From Hyperoodon ampullatus (taxonomy: Eukaryota > Chordata > Mammalia > Artiodactyla > Ziphiidae), in assembly GCA_949752795.1 (NCBI GenBank), contig OX457057.1, forward strand, positions 6,066,632 through 6,130,631: a stretch of 64,000 nt of DNA, given 5' to 3'. Within the stretch, counting starts at the first letter, position 1. Every line of letters begins with the position of its first letter. A model generated the notes under the pieces. That model made no database searches, was not told where the DNA came from, and saw only the letters and a list, made by a program, of their open reading frames with translations. Positions 11,031 through 22,333 of the stretch are shown here, piece after piece. Both the position numbers and the translations under genes were made by a program.

Positions 11031-11719
11031 ATGAATGAACTCATTAAAAAAGAATCAGGACCTCTGTGAAACCAAAAACCATTAAAATAAGAGTCAAGTG
11101 ACAGGTACGATTACAATGGAGAACTCAGGATAAGAAAAAGGACTCAGCTGAACACCGACCTTTATTCTGAATTCTCCAACAAGCAAGGGATGGATTACAG
11201 TGTATTGTCTGCAGAGAGGAAATAGACCAGTTTGTCAGGTAAGACAGACGGATTCGGAGATGAATTTGCCCCACAATTTTTATTCCTAAGGGACAAACAA
11301 CATAATGGGGGATGACCTTGATTGGATTTTCACTAGACATTTCGTATCAACCCTCTTATTTTAAAAAAAATCCCAAAGCGTCTGATGTCACATTGTAGTT
11401 AATAAAGGCAGATCTGCGGGACAGAGTGAAGGAGAGGGTGAAAACATCCTTCTTCTGCATGAGTGCTCACCATGATCCAATTTTACGAATATTGACTTGC
11501 CCTCAGCTTCTAAGTTCCCTCAAGACTGGGCCAGATGTCTTTTGTATGCTTATACATTTCCTTAGCTGCTCACATTTTTTAAAGGGCTACTTTAAAAATC
11601 AACACACAAGCAGTGTTCTTGTTATGACAGGTTTAGGGTTTTAGGACATAATCCTCTTGTTCCTTTCCTTGCTTTGGCAAAGGAAATCATGACACCATAG
11701 ATGGTAGAATAAAAGGGAC
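11031..11719. other. Unique sequence, nothing recognised
   Basis: No repeat or exon supported. Confidence 0.45.
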
Positions 11720-11850
11720 TTTACCCATCAGGGACCCCCTCCCCTCATTTACAGATGAAGGGACCCAGAGAGTTGTAAGTGGTTTGCTCGTTGGCACATG
11801 GCTAGTTACCAGCAGAGCTGGTTCCAGGACCCAGGTTGATATCAGTTAAG
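11720..11850 (-). repeat. MIR fragment
   Basis: TTTACAGATGAAGGGACCCAGAGAG, then GGCACATGGCTAGTTACCAG and CCAGGACCCAGGTTGAT follow the reverse MIR consensus. Confidence 0.65.
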
Positions 11851-12497
11851 TGATATGCCTGACACTTCCACTCACAGAAAATTACCGCCCTGGGTCAGGC
11901 CAAATTCTAGGGCATTCATCCTCATGTGTGTGGGGACACCACCCAGAAGGAGGAGGGCATGTGACTGCCTTCAAGCAGCCCGCCTGATTGCCACCTGCAT
12001 GACCCGCGCCATCCTACTCCAGCCAACGGCCCTCTCGAAGACAGGAGCTGTTTGGGCTGCAGGGCTCTGAGCAGCCACACAGAAAGCCCCATTTCACGCA
12101 ACGGCCGCTGACCTAGGAGTGGAGAGGTGGGCGCCAGCTTACAGATCAGTCATGAACAGGGCTAGGAAACTCTGACCTCCTGACCCTCTCAACACCTTTC
12201 ACCCCCAAGCCAAAACAGCAGCTTTCTATCATTCAGCATGAAAGGAAAATCTTGTCACACATCCTGCTGGCCTAAGTGCCGTGAGTGTGGATGGGGAAGG
12301 CCACAGCTCCGTCAGCAGAACCCCAGCTGCTGTGATTTCGGTCTTAGTCATAGGTGGTTGCCGGTCCTGGGGGGTGTATTTATTTTGCCTGGTTGAGGAG
12401 GAACCCCACCCGATGCACTTCTGGTTTGATGGAGGTTTGAAACTTTTTTTTTTTTTTTGTAACTAAGGGGTGGTAAAGATGAAGCTATTTAAGTGAA

Positions 12498-12501
<4 letters not shown>
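11851..12501. other. Unique sequence, nothing recognised
   Basis: No repeat other than a 15-base T run near 12440. No exon supported. Confidence 0.45.
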
Positions 12502-12543
<42 letters not shown>

Positions 12544-12734
12544 TGGTATGCGGGCCTCTCACTGTTGTGGCCTCTCCCGTTGCGGAGCACAGGCTCCGGA
12601 CGCGCAGGCTCAGCAGCCATGGCTCACGGGCCCAGCCGCTCCGCGGCATATGGGATCCTCCCAGACCGGGGCACGAACCCGTATCCCCTGCATCGGCAGG
12701 CGGACTCTCAACCACTGCGCCACCAGGGAGGCCC
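12502..12734 (-). repeat. Short CHR-2 SINE with long poly(T)
   Basis: About 42 consecutive T precede the short-form body, which differs from its siblings at few positions. The 13-base perfect target duplication TTAAGTGAATCTT is at 12489-12501 and 12735-12747. The long uninterrupted tail points to a very young insertion. Confidence 0.97.
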
Positions 12735-12747
12735 TTAAGTGAATCTT

Positions 12748-13527
12748 AAGGCTAATGACTCAAGCCGGATAAAGAGTGTTAATTCTCCATCACTAAGTTT
12801 CCTGCTATTGTATACAAAGATGGCAGACTCAGATGCGGATGGTAGCTCTAGGGTAAATGAAGCCTGGACTTTGTTCATCCCTCAAGAACAAAGAACTTGT
12901 TCAGGAGCACCTCTGGCCTCTGTCGGGCTGAGCTGCCAGGGTTGATGGATGAGAAGCATTTCTCTGCCCGCCGACCCCGTGGACTCTGCAGGAATTATTA
13001 TCGGTGCAGCTGGCTCTATCTTAGGACGGACAGCCCAGGGTAAAGCACGCCATACATACATACATACAAATGTCATTTTGTGAAGACTAAATCCACACTA
13101 CATGTGAAATGACTCCGTGGTCAGAAGTGAGAAATATAAACTGCATTTTTCATCTAGAAAACAAAGATCCATGTGATTATGCTTTTGTTCTTTGAGATCT
13201 CCCATTTCTTTAGATGGGGAAGGAAGACATTTCTTTGGACTACATCTTGGATATGTTTTCTTGAATGGAAAGATGTAGGCTATGTGCCAGGTCAGACATT
13301 TTTTTAAATTACAGATTTATTGAAAAATAGAAATGTTTTTGAAATAATAGTAAAAAAAAAAAAGGAAAACGGAGTAAAAAGAGGAAAAGAAGTAAAATGA
13401 CATAATCCTTGATTATTAGAAAGGGAAGAACCAGCTCATCTGTCTGACCCTTGTCCTAGGAAGGCAAGGTTTAGAGACACTTGCATCCTAGGCACTGATA
13501 AGGATCAATGGGTCCTCATTCCATCTT
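12748..13527. other. Unique sequence, nothing recognised
   Basis: Contains a short ATAC repeat near 13050 and an A run near 13352. No exon supported. Confidence 0.45.
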
Positions 13528-14084
13528 TTATTTTTTATTTTTTTTTAATAAATTTATTTATTTATGGCTGTTTTGGGTCTTTGTTGCTGTGCACGGGCTT
13601 TCTCTTTAGGGCGAGCGGGGGCTACTCTTCGTTGCGGTGCGCGGGCTTCTCATTGCGGTGGCTTCTCTTGTTGCGGAGCATGGGCTCTAGGCACGCGGGC
13701 TTCAGTAGTTGCGGCACGTGGGCTCAGTAGTTGTGGCTCGCGGGCTCAGTAGTGTGGCGTGCGGACTTAGCTTCTCCGTGGCATGTGGGATCTTCCCAGA
13801 CCAGAGATTGAACCTGTGTGCCCTGCATTGGCAGGTGGATTCTTTTTTTTTTTTTTTGAACAACAATATTAAACACTTTTATTTAGTTGACATTTATAGA
13901 ACACTACTTCCAACAACTGAAGAATTCATGTCCTTTTAAGAGTACACGTTAAACTCACTAAAATAGAGCATTCACTGGACCAGAAAACAATTATCAATAA
14001 ACACAAAGTGACTAAAGTTTTACAAAGTATATTCTCTGACCTTAAGGCAGGTGGATTCTTAACCACTGTGCCACCAGGGAAGTC
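13528..14084 (-). repeat. Long CHR-2 SINE, split by an insertion
   Basis: The body spans 13528-13844 and the tRNA-derived head resumes at 14046-14084 (AACCACTGTGCCACCAGGG). The SINE's own target duplication CCTCATTCCATCTT is at 13514-13527 and 14085-14098. About 200 foreign bases separate the two parts. Confidence 0.95.
13845..14045 (-). mobile_element. Retrocopy fragment of an antisense-L1 transcript
   Basis: The insertion starts with about 15 T on this strand (a poly(A) tail on the other strand) and is bounded by a perfect 15-base duplication, GGCAGGTGGATTCTT, at 13830-13844 and 14046-14060. On the minus strand it has a canonical AATAAA signal about 20 bases before the poly(A). The body, read on the plus strand, is L1 ORF2 endonuclease-region sequence (ATTTATAGAACACT, CAAAGTATATTCTCTGACC). 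The copied RNA therefore carried L1 in antisense and used a poly(A) signal created there. The source is probably a transcript ending in an antisense L1. An L1 5' inversion that lost its 3' part is less likely because of the well-placed AATAAA. Confidence 0.75.
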
Positions 14085-14098
14085 CCTCATTCCATCTT

Positions 14099-14851
14099 CT
14101 AAAAGAGCCCACCCTGGCATTCCCCAATGACATTTACTATGTTCAGGTGGTTTAACATTTTTTTAAAGCAATGTGGCTTTTGTGGTGAGATTTGCACGTA
14201 GTTAACTCACGAGTTGCTTCTTTTGCGTTCTGCTCTGCATCTGTTCTGTTGGCCCAGCCAGGCCTTTGGTTTCTGGAAGACTTTGAAGGACCGGGAGAGG
14301 AAGGCAATGGCCATGGTTCCTGAGTCCCGACAGAAACAACTGGCTTCAGCCTCCGCTTCTCTGAGGGTATGGTTGGTGGAGGAGAAGGGAAGGAGGGAGG
14401 AGGTCTCTAGAGCGCAGCGCTGCAATGCGGGCTAATCCTCCAAGGGCCAGAGAGCCTCTCCACGCTTCTCTTCCCAGTCACCCTGCCACCAACCTGCGGC
14501 CTTCAGAGCAGCTGCCTCTCCTGTTCCCCTTGGCTGGCCTGACTGGCCTTAATCCTTTATGCCTGGGCCTCCAGCCTCTACAGTTGATGTAGATTTATTT
14601 TGTTTTAAACACAGTCAACTGCTTTGTAAAGAAGCTCTGGGTGTTTAATGATGGAGGACTCTTATCTGGAGGTTGAGTTCATCTCTGGTGGAGGGAGGTT
14701 CCCTCTGCTACTTCCAGGTCAAAGATGTCCCTCTGTGAATCTCAGACTTTTCTTATATGAACTGAGCAGTATCCGCTTGGATGACTGGGTTAGGTTTCAC
14801 AGTTAGGAAGGGAGGTGCAGACTGGTTGACACAAATATTCAGTACACTCGG
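14099..14851. other. Unique, moderately GC-rich sequence
   Basis: No repeat recognised. A 73-codon frame on + at 14214-14435 looks like chance: it resembles no known protein and an overlapping frame of the same length lies on the other strand. Confidence 0.45.
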
Positions 14852-15041
14852 TGTGGTGCGGTGGGGAATAGATACTTAGTCTCTGTCTGCAGTACTTGGT
14901 GTACAACTTCTAAAACCCTTGGCATCTCTGGAATGATGACTCTTTTGAATGCTAATGAGATGACTCTTGGCTGGGGGCCCCCAGATAGCTTCAGGATGGG
15001 GGCTGGTTTCCAAAAAGCTCAAGGCATGATTAGAGAGTTAA

Positions 15042-15072
<31 letters not shown>

Positions 15073-15618
15073 GACACACACACACACCAACTTCTAGAAA
15101 GGGAAGAGGGACTGGAGATTGAGTTAGTCATCAATGGCCAAAGATTTCGTAAGTCATTCCTCTGTAATGAAACCGCCATAAAACCCCTCAAAGTCAGGGT
15201 TTGGGAGGCTCGGGGTGGGTGAACATGTCCAGGTTCTGGGAGGGGTGACAAGCCCCGAAAGGGCACGAAGCTCCCGCCTTTCCAATATACCTTGCCCTGT
15301 GTGTCTCTTCCATTTGGCTGTTCCTGAGCTGTATCTTTTATAATAAAACAGTAACAGAAAGGAAAGCTCTTTCCTCAGTTCTTTGAGCTATTCTAGCAAA
15401 TTTTCAAACCTGAAGAGGTTTAGATAAATCAGGTGGGAAGCCCTGGTTTATCTGTGACCTGGGGATATGAGATTGGCAACCAAAGTGAGGACAGTCACGT
15501 GGGACTGAGCCCTTAACTGTGCGTCTGACAGGTAAAGTCAGAATTGAATTGAATTCTTGGACACCCTGTTGGTGTTGGTGTGAGAAAAACCCCACACATT
15601 TGATGTCAAAGGTGGTGT
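14852..15618 (+). repeat. Old ERVL-type LTR plus primer-site remnant
   Basis: The segment around 15170-15360 (GAAACCGCCATAAAACCCC, CTTCCATTTGGCTGTTCCTGAG, TTATAATAAAACAGTAA) has the layout of a retroviral LTR with a polyadenylation signal, and the 3' part continues to CCCCACACA near 15598. Immediately downstream, 15601-15615 resembles the tRNA-Leu primer-binding site typical of ERVL. The family name is uncertain and the left boundary approximate. No viral genes follow. Confidence 0.6.
15042..15090. repeat. (CA)n microsatellite
   Basis: About 14 CA units, a GGAGA interruption, then more CA units, lying inside the LTR-like segment. Confidence 0.95.
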
Positions 15619-15786
15619 GAATAAAAACAGTTCGCCTGGCAATTATATTCTGGTTTTTATATATATATTTAATATAAATATATTATATTTATTATTTATA
15701 AGAAATCTATATTTATTCTGGTTTATTAATTTGTAATTTATTTTCCATATGTCATATTAACACAAATCAATCTGAAAAAAGAGGGG

Positions 15787-15926
15787 TTTTTTTTAGAATT
15801 TTATTTTATAGTTTTAAATTTTATTTATTTATTTTAGGCCACGCCACATGGCTTGCGGGATCTTAGTATGCCAGCCCCCGGCAGTGACAGCTCAGAGTCC
15901 TAACCACTAGACCGCCAGGGAATTCC
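15787..15926 (-). repeat. CHR-1-like short SINE
   Basis: T-rich tail, GGCCACGCCACATGGCTTGC, then CCTAACCACTAGACCGCCAGGG and a mutated end GGGAATTCC. It is diverged, and the flanks GAAAAAAGAG and GAAAAAGAG are a plausible target duplication. The 15640-15780 stretch before it is AT-rich with TATATTTA repeats. Confidence 0.8.
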
Positions 15927-17099
15927 GTAGAAAAAGAGTTTCTGAGCCTGCATTGGCCACATCCCGGGCCCTTTGAATTTTCTAACGATGCTTGTATCAT
16001 TACCTGAGCTATGTACACAGAGTGTGGTATTTTCAACCCTAAAAACACTTACCCCTGACCCGGTATCCTCCTGGCCCTAGAGAGTGGAAGCTTTGCCGAG
16101 ATGCTTCTGGAGCAATGGCCACGGAAGTTATCTGTGCAGACGGGCTCCAGGGCAGCCTTACAGAGACCTGCACACCCAGTGTGATTGGGGAGGACCAGAT
16201 GGGAGGTCTGCACACCCAGAGAGGGACACAGAAGTGACTTCGAGGACAGGTGGACAAGAGGAAGCCTCAAATTTGGTCACCGAGAGCAAAGAGCATAAGA
16301 TCTGACAATGAGAGGCCCCGACGGACCCTTAGGTATCATCACAGGGCCACAGGGATGGAGGGAAAGCCCAAGACCTGGTGGGACAGGTCAGTCTCAGGAG
16401 TGGCCAGGACGGAGCACCAGGGACCAGCCGTGCCCATCTCTGTCTGTGACTCCCACATGCTGTGTAAACCTCCCCTGAATCCAGGTCCCACCTGGGATAA
16501 GGAAGGGAGAATACGGTGGGGTGGGGAGCATCCCAGATGGACGGCGCAATCTCGAGGCAGAATCCCTTCTTCTCCAGGAAACCTCAGTGTTTGCTCTTAA
16601 GGCTCCCACTCATTGGGTGAGCCCTACCTCCATCATCAGGAGTCCTTTCCTTTCCTTGAAGCCAACGATTGCAGAGGTTGACGTGTCTACAAAATACTTC
16701 CACAGCAATATCCCAACTAGTGTTTGATTAGACACCTGGGCACGACATCCTGGCCAAGCTGACACATTAAACCAACAATCACTGGGACTTTTTTTGCACA
16801 TTCCAGTTTGTGATTCGGTTAAAATTCACACTCGAGACAAATGTAGTGTGTAATCATACTTTCTGACCTTCTAACTCTGGACTCCAGTGTGAGGTGAAGC
16901 TCCACTCTGTCCCCTCCCTCTTCTGGGGGGCCCGGCTCCCCATTTTCTCTGTTTTCTCTTGGCAGGCGGGACAAGGGACAGGAGCTTCAGAACAGCCAGA
17001 CCCGCATGCCCTCCTTCCCTCTCATCTTTGAGGCTTTCTACTTTGAAAAACACCTTCAGGGGCGTTACCTCCTCTGCCTAGGAGCAGGACGCAGCACAT
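15927..17099. other. Mostly unique; possible ancient repeat tail
   Basis: About 16605-16795 (CCTACCTCCATCATCAGGAG, ATTGCAGAGGTTGACGTGTC, GGCCAAGCTGACACATTAAA) resembles in order an old mammalian interspersed repeat whose family I cannot name. The rest is unrecognised. Confidence 0.4.
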
Positions 17100-17220
17100 T
17101 CCCCTCTAACCAGCCACCCTCCCTCCACCCCCATCACTGTATCTCCCCCCGACCGCCCCCCACCGCCCCACCCTCCTGTCCCTGCGCCCCTCTCACCCCC
17201 ACCCCCAGGCTCCTTGCTCA
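17100..17220 (+). repeat. C-rich low-complexity tract
   Basis: Dense runs of C (CCCCCCGACCGCCCCCCACC and similar), strongly C-biased on this strand. The complementary strand is correspondingly G-rich. Confidence 0.8.
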
Positions 17221-17916
17221 GTCCCCTGCAGGCTGGCTCTATCCCCACAGGGATGTGTAAGTGCCTCTCTTAAAGCTCAGTGGGGCCCCTACCGTCCACA
17301 GCTGCCCCGTAATATTCAAAGCCCTCCGTTATGAATCTCTCTGCCCTCTCCTGGCTCCCTGGCCATTTTCACTTTCTCCTGCCCAGATCTCTTCCTTCCT
17401 TTTCTTCATCCCTTACACGTGGATGCTCCCAAAGCTCCCATGTTTAGCCCTCTGAAATCCTGCTGCCGTGTGCTCTCTTCTCGAGATACCTGACCTCCAC
17501 ACGGACTGCTATCAAATCTGTATCTTTAGCCTGTCTCTCTTCCTTCTAGGCTGTAGACACAAACTTACCACCGCCTGGTACCCACACGCTCCACCTGGCT
17601 GTCCTGGGAGCCAGGCTGGGAGGAGATGTGCTTTCAGGGTCCTGCTGTCCCACTGGTGACCCTGGTGCTCCTCCTGGGTCCCAGGATGCAGGCATCAGTA
17701 CGGGATCCGATTCCTCATCTAGAAACCACAGGCATCTCTGCCTGGTCTCTTTACCTACGCTTGTGACTAACCAGTCTCTAGTCTACTGATTCTTCCACCT
17801 GAACACATCTAGGGCCTTCCCATGTCTCTCTCTCCCCTGGTACCCAAGTCTACTCTCTCCTCAGCCCTCTTGCCATATTATGACAGCTGCCAGGTGGTCA
17901 TCCTGCCTCCAGCCTT
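17221..17916. other. Pyrimidine-rich sequence, perhaps an L2 remnant
   Basis: CTCTCCTGGCTCCCTGGCC and the following pyrimidine-rich text are faintly like L2 LINE 3' sequence. This is a weak impression only. Confidence 0.3.
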
Positions 17917-17930
17917 TCCTAAACATCTTT

Positions 17931-18146
17931 TTTTTTTTTTTTTTTTTTTTTTTTGCCGTACATGGGCCTCTCACTGCTGTGGCCTCTCCCGTTGCGGAGA
18001 ACTGGCTCCAGACGCACAGGCTCAGCAGCCATGGCTCACGGGCCCAGCCACTCCACGGCATGTGGGATCTTCCTGGACCGGGGCACGAACCCGTGTCCCC
18101 TGCATCGGCAGGCATACTCTCAACCACTGTGTTACCAGGGAAGCCC
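17931..18146 (-). repeat. Short CHR-2 SINE
   Basis: Poly(T) of about 27, the GCCGTACATGGGCCTCTCA start and a head ending in GGGAAGCCC. A perfect 14-base target duplication, TCCTAAACATCTTT, is at 17917-17930 and 18147-18160. Confidence 0.97.
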
Positions 18147-18329
18147 TCCTAAACATCTTTGACCACATTCCTTCCACACCGATGCCTTGGGTAGCTTCTC
18201 CCCATTTCCTGGAGGACCGAGCCCAGACCCCTGCCCATGGCCTCCAAGACTGGAGATCTCTGGGCACCTTTCTTCCTGCTGATCCCTGTCACATCACAGA
18301 CCCATGGCCCACAGTCTGTCAGGAAAAAA

Positions 18330-19410
18330 CAAAACAAAACCATTAAAAAGAGAGAGAAACAGTGATAATTCACAGACCATAGAATTCACAATTTTAAAGT
18401 GTATAATTCAGTGTCTTTATATATATATATATATAAAAATTTTATTTATTTATTTATTTATTTTTGGCTGCATTGGGTCTTCACTGCTGTGCGCAGGCTT
18501 TAGTTGTGGTGAGCAGGGTCTACTCTTCATTGCGGTGCACAGGCTTCTCATTGCGTTGGCTTCTCCTGTTGCAGAGCGTGGGCTCTAGGCGCACGGACTT
18601 CAGTAGTTGTGGCACACAGGCTCAGTATTTGTGGCACGCGGGCTTAGTTGCTCCGCGGCATGTGGGATCTTCCTGGACCAGGGCTCGAATCCATGTCTCC
18701 TGCATTGGCAGGCGCATTCTTAACCACTGCACCACCAGGGAAGCCCCTTCAGTGGCTTTTAGTGTAGTCACAGAGCTGTGCAAATATCATCACTAGCTAA
18801 TTTGGGAACATTTTCATCACCCCCCAAAGAAACCCTGTCCCCATTAACAGTCATTCCCTATTTCCCCCTTACCCCTTCAACCCAAGGGAACCACTAATCT
18901 ACTTTCTGTCTCTGTGGATTTGCCTTCTCTGGACATTTTGAATAAATGAAATCATCCAGTAGGTGATTTCCTGTGTCTGCTTATTTAACTTCGCATGATG
19001 TTTTCCAAGTTCATCAATGTTGTAGCCTGTATCCAAATCTCATTCCTTCTTGTTGCTGAATACTATTTCATTGTACAGATATAGCACACGTTACTCATCC
19101 ATTCACCCGCTGATGGACATTTGGGTTGTTTCTGCTTTTTGTCCATTATGAATAATGCTGCTAGGAACATTCATGTGCCAGTTTTTGTGTGGACATGTGT
19201 TTTCATTTCTCTCCGTGCCCACCTCGGAGTGGAACCACTGGGTCACACGGTAACTCTATATTTAACTTTTTGAGGAACTGCCAGACTGTTTTCCACCGCA
19301 GCTGCACCATTTACATTCCCACCAGCAGGGTACGGGGCTCCAATTTCTCCACATCCTCACCAGCCCTCGTCATCCCATCTTTTTGATTATAGCCATCCTG
19401 TGGGTGTGCC
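18330..19410 (-). repeat. Old L1 (L1M/HAL1-like), antisense
   Basis: Reverse L1 sequence: CCCCCCAAAGAAACCCTG, CAACCCAAGGGAACCACTAATC, GGACATTTGGGTTGTTTCTG, TTGAGGAACTGCCAGACTG, CATTTACATTCCCACCAGCAG. It is a paralogue of the L1 at 41245-42415, sharing the same blocks in the same order. Split by the SINE at 18420-18746. Confidence 0.85.
18420..18746 (-). repeat. Full-length CHR-2 SINE inside L1
   Basis: Tail of TATA and TTTA repeats, GGCTGCATTGGGTCTTCA box, CAGTAGTTGTGGCACAC modules and head ending in GGGAAGCCC. The target duplication is TTCAGTGTCTTT on the left and TTCAGTGGCTTT on the right. Confidence 0.95.
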
Positions 19411-19431
19411 TTAGCCTGTTTGTGTTTTTGT

Positions 19432-19550
19432 ATGGCCTGTAAGCTAAGAATAGTTTTTATATTTTTAAAGGGTTATAACACACACACAGAGGAAGAAAAT
19501 GTGACAGAGTTGGTATGTGACCCACAAAGCCTTCATTAAACTTTCACTGT
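19432..19550. repeat. hAT-type DNA transposon fragment
   Basis: GCTAAGAATAGTTTTTATAT, TTTTTAAAGGGTTATAA and ATGTGACAGAGTTGGTATGT with CCACAAAGCC follow a common non-autonomous hAT-Charlie consensus. The element is partial. Confidence 0.5.
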
Positions 19551-22021
19551 CTGCCCTGTAACCTTGACCGTCCCTGCAGCCTTCTTCCTGGGAGGAAAAA
19601 CGCTTATAACTCTATGTGTTTCTACTCACCGATCTCCTGCGTATGAAGGCCGTGATTTTTCTTTTCTACCGGTGAGATGCCTTCTCTCTTAAGGCCTGGA
19701 GACAATCTCCTTTCCCTGGGGAAAATTTTCCTGGTCGTCTTCACATTCTCATTTGCCTTTCTGTGTGTTTTGCGAGCACTCACGCAGCACATCGTTTATG
19801 TTTTTTACCATCTGAGACCCTTGAGGACAGAGATGGGGGCTGGTGGGTTGGTCTCATCTTTCTCTCCAAGTCGGCTGCTGAGTACAGCCTACGCTTGCGG
19901 AACAGATGGAGGCACAGAAGGGCACAACGAACCCCTTGCCCTCAGAAAGCTGAACATCTCATGGGGTGACACACCTGGCATCACGAGACCGCGGCGAGCT
20001 GCCATGTTGCTCATGCCTCCTGGGGTGTTTGTTGAGCGCCTTCTCGTGCCCAGCCCCGTGCAGTCAGCAGGGGCACAACCGTAGACGGGAAAGAAGCCTG
20101 GTGTCCCCGAGGAACTGAACACGCCCATTGCAACATCAGCCACGTGGCCACATGACCTGGGCTGGGCAGGTGGGCCTCCCCTTCCTCCAGCCGGGGGTCT
20201 CCCGGTGATGGCTAAGCAGGCACCGCATGTGATGATCTGGGTCCCGTGGAAGCCACTAGAGTTCTTTACCAGAACCTTGGGTCTCCTCTTTCTAGGCTCT
20301 CGGTGGGATGGCACCTCCCACTCCCTTTGCGGCTGGGATGGCTGTTTGACTCAATGAAACATGAGCAGAAGCGATGTGTGTCATTGGGGGGAGGGGGGAA
20401 CCTCTGAGGACCAGTGGACGCTGTCCTTTTTCCTTCTCCATCCTGCACTGACCGTGGGAGCACATGGCTGATGGCAGCTCCCTCCACCTGGGTGACTCTG
20501 CAGATCAGAGTTTTCCAGACCAGGCTGGACACGTCTCGTAGGACTTGGAGGTCGCACAGGACCATGGCCTGACCCAGCCCGTCCTAACCGATACAAACCC
20601 CACATCCCGTGGGTGTTCGCCCAGGGGAGGGTCCGGAGTGGCTACTGTTGGAGGTGAGTTCAACCCAGGTCCTGCAGAACAGGTGGGGCAGGGGTGGGCA
20701 GAGGGCTGGGGAGTGAGAGCCAGGGGAGGCTTTAGGAGGGAATCTGCTGCCCCTGGAAAGTTTCAGCCGAGATCGCTGCTTGCAAAGGCCTCATTCCCTC
20801 CGTTTTCCTCCCAGGTTTAGAGCTGCTTTGTCAGTCTCTCCCTAGGAAGAGATTCCATTACTGCACATTTTATTATCCTTCTTGGGTGAATACACTTCGA
20901 GCCTTCCTTCTGCACTTTATTTTACTTTGTAGCAGATCCATCAGTAAAATATTTCTGCTCTCTTTGGCTCACAAAATTATCCAATTCTGGCGAGCAGGTC
21001 AAAGAAAAGATGAAACAGCGGGAGTGTCTGCAGCCCACCTCCAGTGTAACAAGGGTCAGGGCCCCTCACGGGGAATTGTGCTCTAGTCCAAAGCGCCACC
21101 CCTGAGTCTGGGTGATGGTGGCTTACGGTCTGTTTTATTTCTAAAACCAAGGGTTTGCTGATGAAGCCGGGCTGGGAATTCTTCACCGAAGTTTGAAAAG
21201 AGTTCCGTGTCCCTTTCTTGCTGCGTGTCACACGTCACTGTTTTCTGACACTTTTATTAGTGACATTCAGAAATAATAACATGAATGGTTTCAGGGCTGG
21301 TACGAGTTAATTTACCAAAACAGTGTCAGCACAGAGGTGGTGATAGGATTTCAGGAAAACACTGATTAGCATCACTCTTTGCTCTTCCAGGAAAATCATC
21401 ATTACTGCTTTACTCGTGGGCTGCAAGATCTATCAGAGAAACACACATCCAGCAAGGGTCCCCTGTGGGCTGCCCGCTCCTGGAGCCTGATTGTTTACCT
21501 TCAGTGACAAAGGGAGGGGAGGAACAATGGTGCCCTTTACTCACAAGCGACTAAGTAACAACCTTCTGGGCCAAGCAGCCCAGGTGCAGATGTTTTCTCT
21601 GCAGGGAGTGTGTGAGCTGGGTTTTATGGGCTGCAAACTCCTATCAGAAGTTGATAAGAGAAGTTCTGGGCCATTGGTTCTCCGCTGATTGGAGACGGAT
21701 TTCCTAAGCCTCAAGTGTGAAATAGCTGAGGATGACTCACCCCCATGGGCCATGTTCTGTACACAAAAAATCTATCTATTGGTGTAAACACACACACATG
21801 CACACCTTCAACCTGGTAATCAGGTCCCCCCCCAAGGAAGTGGTGAAATCAGACAGATAGTGTGTGCCCCCTCCCATGCCTCCCCGCCCCAAGTCACAAG
21901 CAGAAAGTGAAATCTGATAGAAGGGAGGGAGCAGGATAGCCACGAGGGACTCCTCATAAGGAACCAAGACACAGCGGGGATGTGATAGGAACCATGGCTG
22001 GCAGATAGTTGCTGAGACCCC
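19551..22021. other. Unique sequence, with weak ancient traces
   Basis: No exon supported. A 135-codon plus frame (19677-20084) overlaps a 141-codon minus frame and resembles no protein I know. The 20255-20600 stretch ends CCTAACCGATACAAACC, which may be an ancient repeat end. Short A/C runs occur near 21780. Confidence 0.4.
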
Positions 22022-22023
22022 GT

Positions 22024-22062
<39 letters not shown>
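22022..22062. repeat. (GT)n microsatellite
   Basis: Near-perfect GT dinucleotide run with one early GTGAGT interruption. Confidence 0.97.
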
Positions 22063-22063
<1 letters not shown>

Positions 22064-22333
22064 CTTTTAAGTGCCAGTGGGGTGAGCCACCTCTGGGTAC
22101 CCTACCCACAGCCTCCCCGGTGCTCCAGTCCCCTGGTCCCTTTAGAGGTGCACTCCCAGGACAAACTCCCTTACCTGGATGGCGTGTCACCTGATCACAC
22201 AGTGTCACACAGCGACCAAGCAATGGCTTTTCAGAATTAGGCTACAAAGGTGTGTGTCTGAGGATGGGCATTCCAACACTTTGGAGCTGCCGAAGTTCTG
22301 AATGTTTTATAAGTAATATTTCACAGCCATACA

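Noticed and set aside
17822..18346. 174-codon open frame
   Set aside because: Most of it is the short SINE at 17931-18146 in reverse.
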